Shown: positions 10,809-22,594 of the stretch, one piece after another
Layout of the letters: the number at the start of each line of letters is the position of its first letter
Numbering within the stretch: position 1 is the first letter of the stretch
Assembly (NCBI GenBank): GCA_020310875.1
Contig: CM035435.1
Span: 64,021,336-64,085,335, forward strand
Reading direction: 5' to 3'
Source: Ceratopteris richardii
Taxonomy: Eukaryota; Streptophyta; Polypodiopsida; Polypodiales; Pteridaceae
Length of the DNA stretch: 64,000 nucleotides
Translations under genes and position numbers: made by a program
The notes under the pieces: model-generated
What the model saw: the letters and a program-made list of their open reading frames with translations, nothing else
Database searches by the model: none
What the model was told of the DNA's origin: nothing

Positions 10809-12100
10809 CACAATAGTCTGCTTCTTGCTCAACCAAGATATGCATGAGATACCAAGCATGAAGCAAAAACCACTAGTGGACACACGAGTGTCATAGCAAC
10901 CAACCCAGTTAGAGTAAGAAAAAGCATGTAAATCTGGTGGTAGTGATCCCCCCCTTGGGATAATACAACCCAAGTTGTCGGATACCACTCAAGTAGCGAA
11001 AGATGCACTAACTACCTGCCAATGCTTGACACCTCAGCAATGCATAAACTTGCTCATCTATGAGACAACAAACTGAATATCTGACCGAGTAATGCATAAG
11101 TAAATCCAACATCCAACATCCTACTAATAGAGAACAACATCGAATGCATCTCTAGCATCATGAAGACTCAATCATAAACCTATCTCCATATGAGGGGCAA
11201 TAAGTTTGTAGTCTTCAAGGCCAAAACACTACAATAATGTGTCAATATATTTGGTTTTACACAAAGTTATTCCACCATCAACTTGCATAAATAGAATGCC
11301 CAAATAATGATGCAAATGCCCCATATCTGACATCTCAAATGAGGCATGCAAATCAGCCTTAAATCAACAATATGCTTCTCATGAGGACCAATGAGTAGCA
11401 TGTCATCAACATAGACAACAATGATTAGGAGCACATCATTTGCATGCTTAACATATGAGGTGCTCTCAGTTGGACTGTTCTCAAAACCTTGTGCAATTAG
11501 ATAGGCATGTGTCTTTTCATACCAAGCACATGGTGCTTGTTTCAAACCATATAATGACTTTTTCAACCTCCACACTTTGTTTTCATGCCCTTTCTGCACA
11601 AAGCCACGGGGCTGAAAAACATACACTTCTTCATGCAAGTCATTGTTCAAAAAATGAAGTTTTAATGTCCAACTAATGTACATTCCAACCATGATGAGTT
11701 ACAAGTGCACAGATGCTACGAACATTAGTCATTTGGTAAGTAGGAGCAAAGGTCTCATCAAAATCAATGCCTCTTTCCCGAGGATAACCCTTTGCAACAA
11801 GCCTAGCCTTATACATGTCAACTGTTCCATCAGGCTTATGCTTCAGCTTGTATACCCACTTAGTGCCAATTACCTTCTTGTGAGGAGGAAAGTCACATAA
11901 AGATCATGTACCATTCTTCATTATAGCAGCCATCCAATTTTCTGAATTTTGTGCTTCATCAAACAAAACAAGCTCATTCTCATCACAAAGACTAGAGGCA
12001 GCCATAGCGTAGCAATCTGATGCAAAAGAAGTAATATGAGAGGCAGGATGAGTACGATATGATGGAGGTGCAGCTAATTTGATGTCGCACAAAGTCTGGT
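10809..12100 (-). pseudogene. Copia A minus copy 1 RT and RNase H start
   Basis: Minus-strand reading from about 12100 gives the pre-RT linker (YAMAASSLCDENE), then the RT with EEVYVFQPRGF, LKKSLYGLKQAP, and an intact catalytic YVDD box near 11410. It continues into the RNase H start (STSGFCFMLG near 10880). Frameshifts and lost segments break it, for example around 11240 and 11900. The domain order and wording match copia A copy 2 closely. RT copies RNA into DNA in the element's particle; this copy cannot. Confidence 0.82.
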
Positions 12101-12710
12101 AAAAGCTCAAACCAATCATTTTGATGGTAGTTAATAGTGCAATGGATATACTTTTCTAGGACTTGATTCATGCATTCTATGAGAAAAAGTCTAGCAGTGG
12201 TTGTACCTCTGATTGCCTTGGTAGTTGGAATGAAGTGTGCCACCTTTGTAAATCTATCCACTATAAGTACAAGAATGGCATCATACTTGTTCGATCTTGA
12301 TAGATCTTTGATGAAATCCATAGATAATGAAGCCCATGGCCTTTCTGGGATATGTAAAGGTTGCAGCAAGCCATGAGGTTAATGTCGCAATACCTCTTAT
12401 CTATTGCAAGTGTCATAGGTTCAGATATATTCTTTGACTTCCATATTTGAGGCCTTCAAAAATCCCTTCATATGAGTTCTATTATGTTATTCACTCTAGA
12501 ATGCCTTGCTCCAAGGTTGTCATGACGTTGTTGAAGTACTTGGATCATGAGCTTTCTTAGAGGGACATACAATAGGTTCTTATGGAATAGCAACCCATCC
12601 TTTTCTTGGAACTCATTTACTTCTTGAACTTTTCCCTCTTGAATTTTCTGCTTGACATTATAAAACAATTCACTACGCGGTAGAGTCTCACGAATCAAAT
12701 GATTCAAGGT
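12101..12710 (-). pseudogene. Gypsy E integrase, truncated
   Basis: Minus reading from 12707 shows an H-H-C-C-type N-terminal region (HDNLGARH-SR) followed by the catalytic core start SLSMDFI and DRFTKVAHFIP. It ends in a WFELLP stretch where the sequence breaks into copia A. The C-terminal domain and any chromodomain are missing. A frameshift separates the two halves near 12400. It derives from a Ty3/gypsy integrase that inserts element DNA into chromosomes. Confidence 0.78.
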
Positions 12711-12719
12711 TGAATCTTC

Positions 12720-13960
12720 ATGATGTCTTGAAGAGATAACTACTAGCTAGAGTTGTGCAAGCTTAAGTAATACACTTTCTTGTTGATCAAAGGCCTTTCT
12801 TTGGTGCAAGCTAAGATCTTCTTAACAAGGCATCTGACTGACATTGTTGTCGTCTTGGACGTTATGTGATGACAAGGTCGAACCTGGATACAAGATTTTC
12901 CTTTATTGAGGATGTGGGTGTTCATAAAGTACTCTAGATTCTTGATTGTGATGCTAGGTATCAAACACATACACTATCACAAGAAGTTTTTTATCATGGA
13001 TTTCATAATTAATCCCAGAGGGGAGAATTTCCTTGAATGATATGCAACTAGATGTAGGTGTCCATCATCTCCATGTTGGGATAGAATGGCCCCTAAAACC
13101 AAGTCTAATGCATGTATCTCTAGGAAGAAAGGCTTGGTAGAATCAAAATGGACTAGAATCGGAGCAGTGGTGATTACTAATTTCAAGGTTTAGAAGGCTT
13201 TTTTTGCTTCTTCAGTCCATGAGAATTTCACCTTTCCTGTAAGCTTTGTAAGAGGTGTCACCATCTTGGAGTAATCTTTGATGAATATCCTATAAAATTT
13301 GGCAAACCCTAGAAAAATTGTATATCTCAAACACATGAAGATGGTTGCCAATCAAGGATTGTCTCATTCTTCTTATGGTCCATAAAGATTCCTTTCTCTG
13401 AGAGAATATACCCTAAAAACTCCACTTCTATCTCATGGAAAGAACACCTCCAATTTAGCATATAAACATTTTTTTTCTCTTAACTTCTCTAGAGCTATCT
13501 TTACATGACATTTGTGATCCTCTAGAATTTTGGAGAATATCAAGAGATTATTGAGGTATATTATTAAGAAATCATCTAAATAATCTCAAAAGATATCATT
13601 CGTCATATGTTGAAAGAAAGTTGGAGCATTTGTAAGACTGAATGGCATAAGTACATATTCAAAAGGCCCATACCTTGTTCAAAATGTTGTCTTCCATTTG
13701 TGTCCTTCTCTTATCCTGACGAGATTGTAAGCTCCTGGAAGGTCAATCTTCATGATTAAATTTGATTTTCCAAGGCATTCCAATAGTTTTGATGTAAGTG
13801 GTAGAGGATATCCATTTTTTATAGTGACTTTATTCAGTCCACGATAGCCTACACACATTCAGAGAGTCACATTCTTCTTCTTTACAAATAGAATAGGGGC
13901 TCTTGCTGGAGACTTTGAGTTTTTGATAAACCCCTTGGCTAGATTATCATCAATATTCTT
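12720..13960 (-). pseudogene. Gypsy E reverse transcriptase and RNase H
   Basis: Conceptual minus-strand reading gives FVKKKN at the RT start, then [29 protein letters not shown] and the catalytic YLDDFL box near 13570. The RNase H start is SILVHFD..PFFLEIHALD-LVLGAILSQ (near 13100). Several in-frame stops and frameshifts interrupt it. Motif wording places it in Ty3/gypsy. Confidence 0.78.
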
Positions 13961-14239
13961 GCATAATTCAGTAAGCTCCTCTGGGGATAGTTTGTAGATT
14001 GTTGCAAAGGGTGGTTGTGCTCCCTCTTGAAGTTTTATGGTGCAATAATAAGGTATGTGCTCTAGGAGGACATAGGCATTCTTCTTTTCGAAAACATCTT
14101 CAAGACCTTGATACTAGTTCGATAGCTTCACTAGATCATCTTTTTCAGACTCTTGAGTTGGTACAACATAGATCATATATGTCGATTCCTTCTTTACTGC
14201 ATGTATGAAGACTTTGGCTCCTACATATATGGGGTTCTT

Positions 14240-14640
14240 CTATCTCGACGAGTGATTTTATTCTTTTCCCATTTAATGTTTGGACTATTTCTCTTTAGCT
14301 AGGGCATTCCAATGATAATAGGATTTATTGGACTCGATATTACATTGAAACATATATGGGAATCATAGTCACCAAGGTGTACTCTTAATAAGGTGCTTTC
14401 CATGGTAATATTCCCAGATGTGAGAGGTCACCCATGTACTACTTGAGCTACTATTGGTGCCTTATTTTGAAGTATTGGAATATTGTGTTTTTTAATCAAT
14501 CCTTCATCAGTGAAACATGAGGAGTCTGTTGAGACTACTAGGGTTGTAAGGGAAAGGGTCTTCTTAGGCATGATTAACTTGACAGGTGCAACACATGTTT
14601 CTAGGGTGTTGCTATAATTATGAGACCCTTTCTTATATCA
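14240..14640 (-). pseudogene. Gypsy E protease-like segment
   Basis: Minus reading shows STDSSCF (position of the DSG/DTG motif) followed by VHLGDYDSHICFNVISSPINPIIIGMP, where IIGMP is the second retropepsin signature. Stops interrupt the frame. It lies between the gag knuckle and RT, the normal gypsy order. Confidence 0.6.
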
Positions 14641-14662
14641 TGGTTTGATTATACATTCTCCT

Positions 14663-15634
14663 TTACAAATGGACTTTCTTGTTTCCTTGTTCTACAAGGG
14701 TGACTGCAACTCTGGAGTTTCTTCTCTTGTTGGGACAATTAACTGCAATATGGATGGGGTTCCCACAATAGAGGCATAACTTGCTATCTCTCCTTCTCTG
14801 TTTCTCTTGTGGAGTTAGAGGTTGGAACCTAGCTACATCTATTTGCATAGGTTCATGCATAGGCTCTTCTCTAGGAGTGGCTTGGAAGGGTTTCCATTTT
14901 CAAAGTCTTCCTTGTTTTTCTTGTCTCCTTCCAAAATGTTGGTTATCACATTGAATGGCTAGGGTGATGTGTTTATTTAATGTCTTAACCTTTGGCATCA
15001 TGAGCATAAGGCCCTTCACATGATCTCTTACGACCAATCTAAATTGTCTTATGAAATGATTATCTTGCCAAGTGAGATCACATATCAATTTCCTAAATTC
15101 TTAGCATAGGAAGAGGTAGGTCAGCTACCTTGACGTAGATTCCATAGTTTTGTTTCTACCAATTGATTCATGTCTGCATCTCCAAATGTGGCGGTGAGCT
15201 CTCAAAGACCCCTCATAGTCTTGAAGTATTGCCATGTTCTCCTCCATGATTGGTGTGAGCCATGATAATGTTTGATCATAGATAAAGGTTCCAATATAAC
15301 CAACCTTGGATGCCGTATTAGGGCATCTAAAAGGTTGCATACGGATGTACAATTTAACTTGCTGAAGAAATCCACAGAACTTAGTGTAACCACCATTGAG
15401 CTTTTCTAGCATGCAAATCTTGGGTTCCTTCATGAAGTATGAACTAAGCCATTGATTCACTTTAATGCTTCCTTGATTTTCTTGAAGGTTAGTGATTCAT
15501 TCTTGTAATTCTTGGAGTGCCCCTACATGCATCGGATGTCACATCTCAATTTGTGTTTGTCGATGAGTTAGGTCCTCGACTCATTGCTAGAGAATTTGAA
15601 GCAATGCAAAAATTTGTTCAATTGTGTTCTCCAT
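14663..15634 (-). pseudogene. Gypsy E gag
   Basis: The likely start is the ATG at 15634-15632 (MENTIEQ), 38 bp inside the 5' LTR. Following segments include a capsid-like region (WLSSYFM, IRMQPFRCPNTASKVGYIGTF) and a CCHC zinc knuckle CLYCGNPIHIAVNC near 14780. At least four stops or shifts break it. Gag packages element RNA. Confidence 0.75.
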
Positions 15635-15671
15635 GATGCCTAGCCTTGGATAGAAGTCAGTTTTGCCAAAA

Positions 15672-16333
15672 TGTTAGGGGAGCACTAGATTGTGCCCTCT
15701 AACTAGACTAGACAAGATTTTGGAATTATATCTTTGATTAGAAGATCACCCACACAGGGGGACTAATACAAGGATATCAAACAATTACAAGAAGTCCCAC
15801 AACTTGGGATTTATAGGTATGGATAATTGTACTAGAGATGATACAGGAGATCCCACAACCCGAGACCATAGGAATCAAGCAAGATATCTAGGTCACAAGA
15901 ACTCCCTTTAGGGATATAAACTAGATACAAGAAATAAATCTATAAGATCCTGTACTATGAGATTGCCATAGGAGAAGGCAGGATGTCCAAGATACTAGAC
16001 TAGACAAGACTAGAACAAAGAACAAGACTAGAGCTCAAACTAGAAATTGGAAAGTACTTACTTGAAGATCGTGACTCCTTGAGCTCCCAAGACTGGCATT
16101 GGCAAGATTGAGGATGTATGTGGCCAAGCCCTTCTTATAGATCTCATTGATGATGTTAGCAATCCGAAATAGGACTCTAAATGTTAGAATCTAGTAAGTA
16201 GGTAGTTGATCTTAGGGTTTTGGCACATTTTAGATGCAATGGAAGAATTATTTTATCCAAATTCGAACCAATCATGAGATTTAGAAAATCATATGGAAAT
16301 TGAGGTTCATGATGGTATCCTTTGTCCATGGTA
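15672..16333 (-). repeat. Element E 5' LTR
   Basis: 662 bp starting TGTTAGGGGAGCAC. The terminal CA is mutated to TA. It is followed by the target duplication GGTCT (16334-16338). It matches 6627-7336. Confidence 0.87.
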
Positions 16334-17316
16334 GGTCTTCCAAGATTTAAAGATACCCCTTTCTTGGCATCATATCCAAACCTTTCTAAGAAATTATTGA
16401 ACATTCTTGAATCATTTGTTTACATCATTCAAAGATTCAAAGATTCAAAGAATGATCTTTTATAGATCATTCTATCATTCAAGGATTTATACTTGAATAG
16501 CCTTGCCTTTTAATAAGCTCCCCGCTTTTGGAATTTAACTCCAAAAACTTCCTAAAATTCTTATCATCTATCTACTGTACAATCTAGAATTGACTATGCA
16601 TTCTATATAGAAGAATAAATCTTCTTTAAGAGGATAAATGATAGCCTTGTCTAAGGTAAATGTCAATTTATTCCATTTACCCTCTTTTAAATAAAACCAG
16701 GTGTATTTTAGTTGGTTAAGGTAGGTACATCTCTTCACCTCTTTATGAACCTAAGACCTTGTTCTCAAGGACCTCATCTTTAAGGCATATAACGATATTT
16801 CCTATTGAATCATGAGTTTATTTTATCCCTCACCATCATAGAAAATTCTCAAACAGATTCAATTCCCATTGTTGCATACCAATGAGTTCTTTCTCCATTC
16901 CATAGAACTACATCCTTCGTCTTTCCACCTTTCTTTTCCTTTCAATCATATCTCATCATTCTCTATGATCTTGAATTCTATTTTTGAGTTCTTTGGTGCC
17001 ATATACATGAGAGAAAGGACTAAGGTGCCTAATTCTCATGTCAATTGATCTTATATCTCAAAGATGACTTTGGTCAACCATTAACCTTTCCTTGCCATTA
17101 TTTATCAGACCATACAAGGTTTTGACCCCTTTGACCAATCTATGTCATTTGGCTTTCCCAAATTCCTCTATCCAACAACTATTAGCCATCCCTTTAACAA
17201 TATATCAACAACTATATGTCATACCTTTGACTTAAGTAACATTTCACGGTTTCCATCCAAACTTTTTTGATCCATTTTCAAGTACCTTACAATGGATATG
17301 CTTGAAGGCTTGTTTA
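16334..17316. other. AT-rich repeat debris, no gene
   Basis: No supported gene. A TTCAAAGA repeat occurs near 16425-16450. Minus-strand wording near 16740-16790 (LKDE-LENKVL) hints at the end of a decayed gypsy polyprotein. The right edge is set only by the guessed start of the copia F LTR. Confidence 0.4.
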
Positions 17317-17716
17317 TGTTGATGACATGAGTTCTTCTACCTCATTTCCATTTGTATCCATATGAGTGCATCAATTTCTATCCAAAGACACTCCATTTAA
17401 TTTCATATCATTTTTATATTGTATCTCATTGTATTTAGGTATCTTGCCATTTGCTTCTACAAGTGTACTCACAAAGGGAATTATCCCACATATGATGTAC
17501 TTTAGAGAGCCTCCTCCAACTATATATAAGGAGGGCCTCTCCCCCATTTTGTACTTGGTTAGAAGCTTGTAGAGCCTACTCCATGATCTTGGGAAGCTCA
17601 TTTCTAATCCATGTGAGTTTACCCATTTCTTGGTCTACCCATTTTGAATCTCTCACACTCTTTCATCTTTTGCACAATCTTCTTTTCATTTTGTTTTTGC
17701 ACATGTACTCTCCACA
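17317..17716 (+). repeat. Probable copia F 5' LTR
   Basis: Contains a TATA-like TATATATAAGG at 17520-17530 and ends CTCCACA directly before an initiator-Met primer site at 17717. The left edge (TGTTGATGACATG) is a guess because no second LTR exists in the window. Confidence 0.5.
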
Positions 17717-17727
17717 TGGTATCACAG
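17717..17727 (+). other. Copia F primer binding site
   Basis: TGGTATCACAG abuts the presumed LTR end and resembles the initiator-Met tRNA complement TGGTATCAGAG. Confidence 0.6.
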
Positions 17728-19156
17728 TAATAGGTGGAGATCTTCGTGGTTCATTTGTTTGGTGGTGGTATTGCTCTCCACCCATCGGGAGAAGCTTTTC
17801 ACCATCATTTTTTTGCTCAGTTTGAGTCACATATTGTCCATTTGCCCACCCTCCCACCCTTTTGTTGTTTTGGATTTCACCATTTTACCCCATTTTCCCT
17901 CTCTTTCACCCTTGCCCTAGTAGATTCATTCTCATATTGATGGTCATATTTAGAATCATTTGATGATTCTTCTCAAATTTATGCAGTGCTCATGAGAATT
18001 TCTTGCTTTAGATTTTGTTATTTCAAATATTTTGCATAAATCAATGGTATATTCCATTCCTTTGATCACTACACACATTTGATAGTGTTTGATGGATGCT
18101 TGAAATTTTTATTTTTGCTCCTTTATTAGCACCTATTATAGCATTGCAATTTGAACATCATGGTTTTGTGCTCTTATTCCTTATGTTTAATTTGCTTCAC
18201 TGGTGACAACATCTATAATCTCGAATGCGACATCTTCAAGTCACTTGTACTTGAATTCATTTATGCCAATGTTCATGCCCAAGGATGAGAAATTAGATGG
18301 CACAAACTATAATTTATGGAAGGATACTATTAGGGCTTATCTATATACAAACTTATTCTATGAAGTAGTTGATGCTACAAAACTTGAGCCAGATAAGGAT
18401 AGCAACTTAGTGGCCTAGAAAATTTGGAATGTAAAAGATAAGAGAGCTCTAGGAAAATTATTGCTAGCATGTGATGAGTTGACTAAAGGCCTCATTATCT
18501 CTTACAAGACTTCCCATGAGTCTGGGAAAATATTTCATGATATTTTGAGGATAAAACTCCATTTAAACTCTACTCCTTAGAAGCCAATTTCCACAACCTC
18601 TCCATTAGGCCCCAAGATCCCATCACCAAGGTCATCACCACTTTTGAATGTTACCAATGCAAGATCACATTGTGTGGCAAACAGGTGTCAAGCAAGGATG
18701 TGTCCATTAGTATTCTAAATAAGCTTCCTAGGTCTTATGAAACCGTTGTCACAACACTTTAAAGTTGTGACCATGTGTTGACCTAGGAGGAAGTACATAG
18801 ACTTTTGCTCCACAACTCTTGAGCAAAGTCATCATCCTCACAAGAAGACACAATGAAAGCTAATGCTCCATTCAACAAGGCCAAGAACGCTAGTCATAAC
18901 TCTAGAAACGCTCCTAAACAAGGCTCTAACAATTCATCCAAGAATTTCACCTATAACTATCATGGTAAAACAAGGAACCTTGAGAAGTTGTGTTATAAAA
19001 AGAAGAACAACTCTAAAGCCTCTACCTTTAAGCACCAAACTAAGTCCTCTTAGCATAGGTCATAGTGAAGATCTATATCTCCACAGAGGCAGACACCCTA
19101 ATTACTTCTAAGCTCCTCACTAGATTGCATCTTTCATAGTGGTGCAACCTCTCATT
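17728..19156 (+). pseudogene. Copia F leader and gag, cut in protease
   Basis: The gag frame begins near 18203 (MTTSIIS) with the copia gag motif DEKLDGTNYNLWKD. It continues through several stops and a frameshift to a degenerate CCHC knuckle region near 18950-19010, where key cysteines are replaced. The last codons, IFHSGATSH near 19130, are the protease active-site region (normally DSGATSH). The copia A LTR interrupts it at 19157. It is a different copia family from A and B and is nonfunctional. Confidence 0.72.
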
Positions 19157-19387
19157 TGTTGATATATTTAGGTAGTGATGTGTGTGAACACACTAGGACC
19201 GCCGGGGCACTTTTTTCCCTCTTTAGAAGGTTTTTTTTTCCCTAGCTTGTATATACGCCTATTGCCCTAATGGGCTACTTATCTTTGTACATTCTCTAGT
19301 AATACATTCAGTATTGTGTATTGTGCTCCAAGCTTCTTCTTCTTCCTTGTGCTATTCGCGTGCTTCCGCAGACGTCTAACTCCAACA
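19157..19387 (+). repeat. Copia A copy 1 5' LTR
   Basis: 231 bp, starting TGTTGATATATTTAGG and ending ACTCCAACA, with TGTTG/CAACA terminal inverted repeats. It is nearly identical to 40294-40523 and to the reverse complement of 7388-7621. Confidence 0.9.
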
Positions 19388-19389
19388 AT

Positions 19390-19401
19390 TGGTATCAGAG
19401 C
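19390..19401 (+). other. Copia A primer binding site
   Basis: TGGTATCAGAGC is a perfect complement of the plant initiator-Met tRNA 3' end and lies two bases after the LTR. Confidence 0.9.
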
Positions 19402-19742
19402 AGGTCATCGCTTCATCTAGGGCGTTGTCGACACTCCTCCGTTTACAGTCTCAGAATCGTACAAATTTTAGTAAGCATACTCAGGGTGTTTCTGAGATCA
19501 AAAAAGCTTCGCCTTGTGGTGCCAAAATCGCGATCTGAGCTCGTTTCGGCCTCCGAACGCACTATCGCAGCGCTTATGTAGGCTATTTTGTTTTTTTGTG
19601 CCAAAGGTATATAACTGTTTCTATTCGCCAGTATAAGCGTCTCAAAGTCTCCTACAGTTTTAGCAGAACTCGTATGGGTAGTTCCGTTCAACTTTTTGAG
19701 ATACAATCAATTTTCTGCATCAAGGTATTTTAGTCACCGGCC

Positions 19743-20827
19743 ATGGCTGAAAGCAGTGATGTATTCCGTATGTTGGCTGTTGAGGATAAGTTGGATGGTA
19801 CCAACTACCCATTATGGGCTTATATGATGCGACATGTATTGGTTGCAAAAGGATTGTGGAACATTGTGCAGGGTGCTGAAAGACGTCCTGTTACACCTGT
19901 AACAACAGGTACTACGAATACAGGTGTTGGAGCTGATGAAGATGGTGTCGAAGCTGATATTGTGCAGATTCCTATTCGTGTTGTTGTTTCTGCTGCACCT
20001 ACTGCAGAGCAGATTCGTTGGGATGGTAGAGATGCCAGGCACATGCATTGATAGCTTTGTCTGTCAAACGTGCCATTATTCCTCATCTTTGCTCTTGCAG
20101 AACAGCTAGGGATGCTTGGGATACACTTACCACATTGTACCAAGCTAGGAATGAGGCTCGTGTTGCTTACCTCCGAAAACAGTTGGAGAGTGAGCACATG
20201 AATGAAGGTGATTCTATGGACAATTTCCTAACGAAGATCAAAGATTTGAAGGAACAGTTGATTTCTGCTGATGAGGTTATACCAGATAGCTCACTTGTGG
20301 AGACCGTTCTGAATGGTCTTCCTGATTCATATCAGAGTTTTGCTTCTACTCTTTGGTTGATGATGAAAGGCAATACGAATGCCTTATCATTTGAGGAGTT
20401 AGTTTCTGTTCTGTTGCAGGAAGATCAGTCCAGACAGAACAGGTCCATTATGCGTGTTGCACATCAAGCTTTCCTGGCTAGTGAGAAGGGCAAAGGAAAA
20501 TGGAGCTCTTCTACTAGTAAGCAGAAATCTACAAATGTTGCACATTTGAAGAACCAGGATAAAGATGAGAAGAAATCAGAAAAGCAGAAATTGTTTTGCA
20601 AGTACTGTAAAGGGAATGATCATATCATAAAGAACTGTACAAAACTGGCTGCAAAAGAGGCAAAGAAAAAGGAGGCTGGAATAGTTGTTGCAGAAGCCTC
20701 TACACCAAAAACAGAGTCTGCTAATCTTGTGCAGGAAGAAGAATGGGCATTTACTACTGTTTGCAGTTTTGACCCATCTTCTCATGAGCAACATGTCTGT
20801 AGTGGACTCAGATGTTTGGTACTTTGA
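19743..20827 (+). pseudogene. Copia A copy 1 gag
   Basis: It starts at ATG 19743 (MAESSDVF) with the copia gag motif EDKLDGTNYPLWAYMMRHVL. One frameshift near 20050 splits it into 103 and 260 codons. The second part has the UBN2-type body (WDTLTTLYQ, LKEQLISADEVI, VLNGLPDSYQSF) and a CCHC knuckle, CKYCKGNDHIIKNC, near 20600. The C-terminal codons overlap the protease frame. Gag forms the particle that packages element RNA. Confidence 0.85.
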
Positions 20828-21164
20828 CAGTGGGGCGACCAAACATATTATCTCGCAGCGTAGTTTCTTCTCTTCACTCGAGCCTGCCCCTACAACGAAT
20901 ACTGTCACATGCGCCAACAACTCCTCTTATCCTGTTATGGGAGTTGGCAAGATCATTCTGACTACTGCTGATGGTAGTTCTTTCACCTTGTCAGATGCTT
21001 TATTTGTGCCAGGGATCAAGAAGAATATGTTATCAATTTCTGCATTAGCCAAGATTGGCTTGGTTGTGAAATTTGTTGATGACAGATGTACACTTCATGA
21101 TCTGTCAAATGGCGATGTTATTATTGCTTCTGGCATTTTATGTCGTGGGCTGTATAGACTATGA
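20685..21164 (+). CDS. Copia A copy 1 protease
   Basis: Open frame with the aspartic protease motif WYFDSGATKHI near 20815-20850 and the copia GVGKIIL, DALFVPGIKKNMLS pattern. It belongs to the gag-pol polyprotein, in a frame shifted from upstream gag. It ends in a stop at 21164 before the integrase zinc domain. The element is broken elsewhere, so it acts at most as a relic. Confidence 0.75.
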   Translation: MLQKPLHQKQSLLILCRKKNGHLLLFAVLTHLLMSNMSVVDSDVWYFDSGATKHIISQRSFFSSLEPAPTTNTVTCANNSSYPVMGVGKIILTTADGSSFTLSDALFVPGIKKNMLSISALAKIGLVVKFVDDRCTLHDLSNGDVIIASGILCRGLYRL

Positions 21165-21179
21165 GAGATTTGTGAATGA

Positions 21180-22366
21180 TTCGGCATGTGCAGTTCATGA
21201 TTCTTAGGCTATGTCAGATGCAAAGCTTTGGCATGCACACTTTGGTCATCTGAATTTTGCTAGTTTGCTACGCCTGTAGAAATCTGATATGGTGTCTTCT
21301 TTGCCCAAGCTTGAGGCACCTGGAAAACATGTATGTGAAGGCTGTATTTTGGGCAAAATACAGCGTTCCTCCTTTCCAAAAGATGGTTCAGTTCGGGCTA
21401 TGCAGAAATTGCAGCTTGTACATAGTGATGTTTGTGGTCCTATGCAGACACCTTCTTTTGGAAACTATCTTTACTTCGTGACTTTCATTAATGATTTTTC
21501 TAGGCATGCATGGGTATATCCATTGAAGGCAAAGTACGAAGTGTTTTTGTGCTTCAAACAGTTTTTGGTTTTGGCTGAAAATCTGTCAGCATGTAAAATG
21601 GGCACCCTCCGTTCTGATCGAGGGGGGGAATATATGTCTTCTGATTTTAATGCATTTCTGGCTGAACGTGGGATAAAACACCAGTGTACAGTGCTGTATA
21701 CACCTCAACAAAATGGAGTTGCTGAACGGAAGAACAGGTCACTCATGGAGATGGCGAGGTGTATGGTCAAGAGTCAGGCTTTACCACATAGTTTCTGGCT
21801 TGAGGCTTTCATGTGTGCAGCATATGTACTTAACAAGTGTCCCACTAAAGCGCTGCAGTCTATCACTCCATATGAGGCTTGGCATGATCACAAGCCATCT
21901 CTTGCTCATCTGCGTGTTTTTGGTTGTTTGGCATATGCATTAGTGCCTGAACAACATCACAGAAAACAGGATGATAAGGCAGTAAAATGTATTTTTGTTG
22001 GGTACAGTTCTGAAAGTAAAGGCTATCGTCTGTATCATCCACAGACTAAACGCATTCTGGTTAGCCGTGATGTTGTTTTTGTGGAAGATGCTATTCAGCC
22101 ATTGCTTTCATGTACCAAGGAGACATCTGTTAGCTCCAAAGACATGTATGATACTTTGATGTCTCTTTTTATAGGTGGACAGTCTAGTGCTGGTCCTAAT
22201 GAGGCAACTTCTCAGCCTTTGCAGGTTTCATATGATGATGTAGATCACTCCATTTTTTATGCTGATTTACATGATGCACTTGTTGATGAGAGAGCTGATA
22301 TTGAGGAGGCAAAAACTATGCCAAAATGGCTGGTGCAGACTTTGCGTGATAGCAAATGAGATGCAC
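21180..22366 (+). pseudogene. Copia A copy 1 integrase
   Basis: The HHCC zinc domain begins near 21225 (HAHFGHLNFASLL) and includes CEGCILGK. An in-frame TAG at 21277-21279 replaces the CAG present in copy 2 (37627-37629). The catalytic core carries all three acidic residues: D in HSDVCGP, D in SDRGGEY and E in VAERKN. The copia end module FGCLAYA, KCIFVGYS and GYRLYHPQTK follows. An open stretch of 356 codons (21289-22359) lacks only the start. The last part is the acidic linker before RT. Confidence 0.85.
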
Positions 22367-22594
22367 CTTTGTCATATCGTACTCGTTCAGGCTCTCATGC
22401 CTCCTTTGCATCAGATTGCTATGCTATGGCTGCGTCTAGTCTCTCTGATGAGAATGAGCCTGTTTTTCTTTTTATGAAGCACAAAATTCAGAAAATTGGA
22501 TGGCTGCTATGCAATCTGAATATGATGCTATAATGAAGAATGGTACATGGTCTTTATGTGACTTGCCTCCTGGCAAGAAGGCCATTGGCACTAA
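22367..22594 (+). pseudogene. Copia A copy 1 start of RT
   Basis: Contains YAMAASSLSDENE and AAMQSEYDAIMKNGTWSLCDLPPGK-type wording and ends at GTK, where copy 2 continues with WVYKLKR. A one-base change in the FDEAQNS region shifts the frame. The sequence then breaks into gypsy D gag on the other strand. Confidence 0.8.

Larger units (their letters stand above)
7388..12100 (-). mobile_element. Copia A minus copy 1, 5'-truncated
   Basis: Minus-strand Ty1/copia element of the same family as 19157-22594 and 37384-40523. It has its 3' LTR (7388-7621), RNase H and reverse transcriptase but lacks integrase, gag and the 5' LTR. It inserted 51 bp inside the 3' LTR of gypsy E. The right end at about 12100 is not an LTR but a break in the linker before the RT, joined to E integrase. 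A copia B element (8051-10808) sits in its RNase H domain. Confidence 0.85.
6627..16333 (-). mobile_element. Gypsy element E, host of nested copia insertions
   Basis: A minus-strand Ty3/gypsy element bounded by two LTRs (6627-7336 and 15672-16333) and a perfect 5-bp target duplication, GGTCT, at 6622-6626 and 16334-16338. Reading leftwards from the right LTR there are gag with one CCHC knuckle, protease-like, RT with a YLDD box, RNase H and integrase segments, all broken by stops and frameshifts. The integrase resembles chromovirus-type elements (motif SLSMDFI). The 3' part of the internal region is missing: copia A lies between the integrase core and the polypurine tract, and a deletion has removed the integrase C-terminus together with the 5' half of copia A. 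Confidence 0.88.
19157..22594 (+). mobile_element. Copia A copy 1, 3'-truncated
   Basis: Plus-strand Ty1/copia element with 5' LTR, perfect initiator-Met primer site, gag, protease, integrase and the linker to RT. It stops at 22594 in the first RT codons (GTK), where it meets the gag of gypsy D in the opposite orientation. It inserted into the protease of copia F. It is the best copy of the family's 5' half in the window. Confidence 0.88.
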
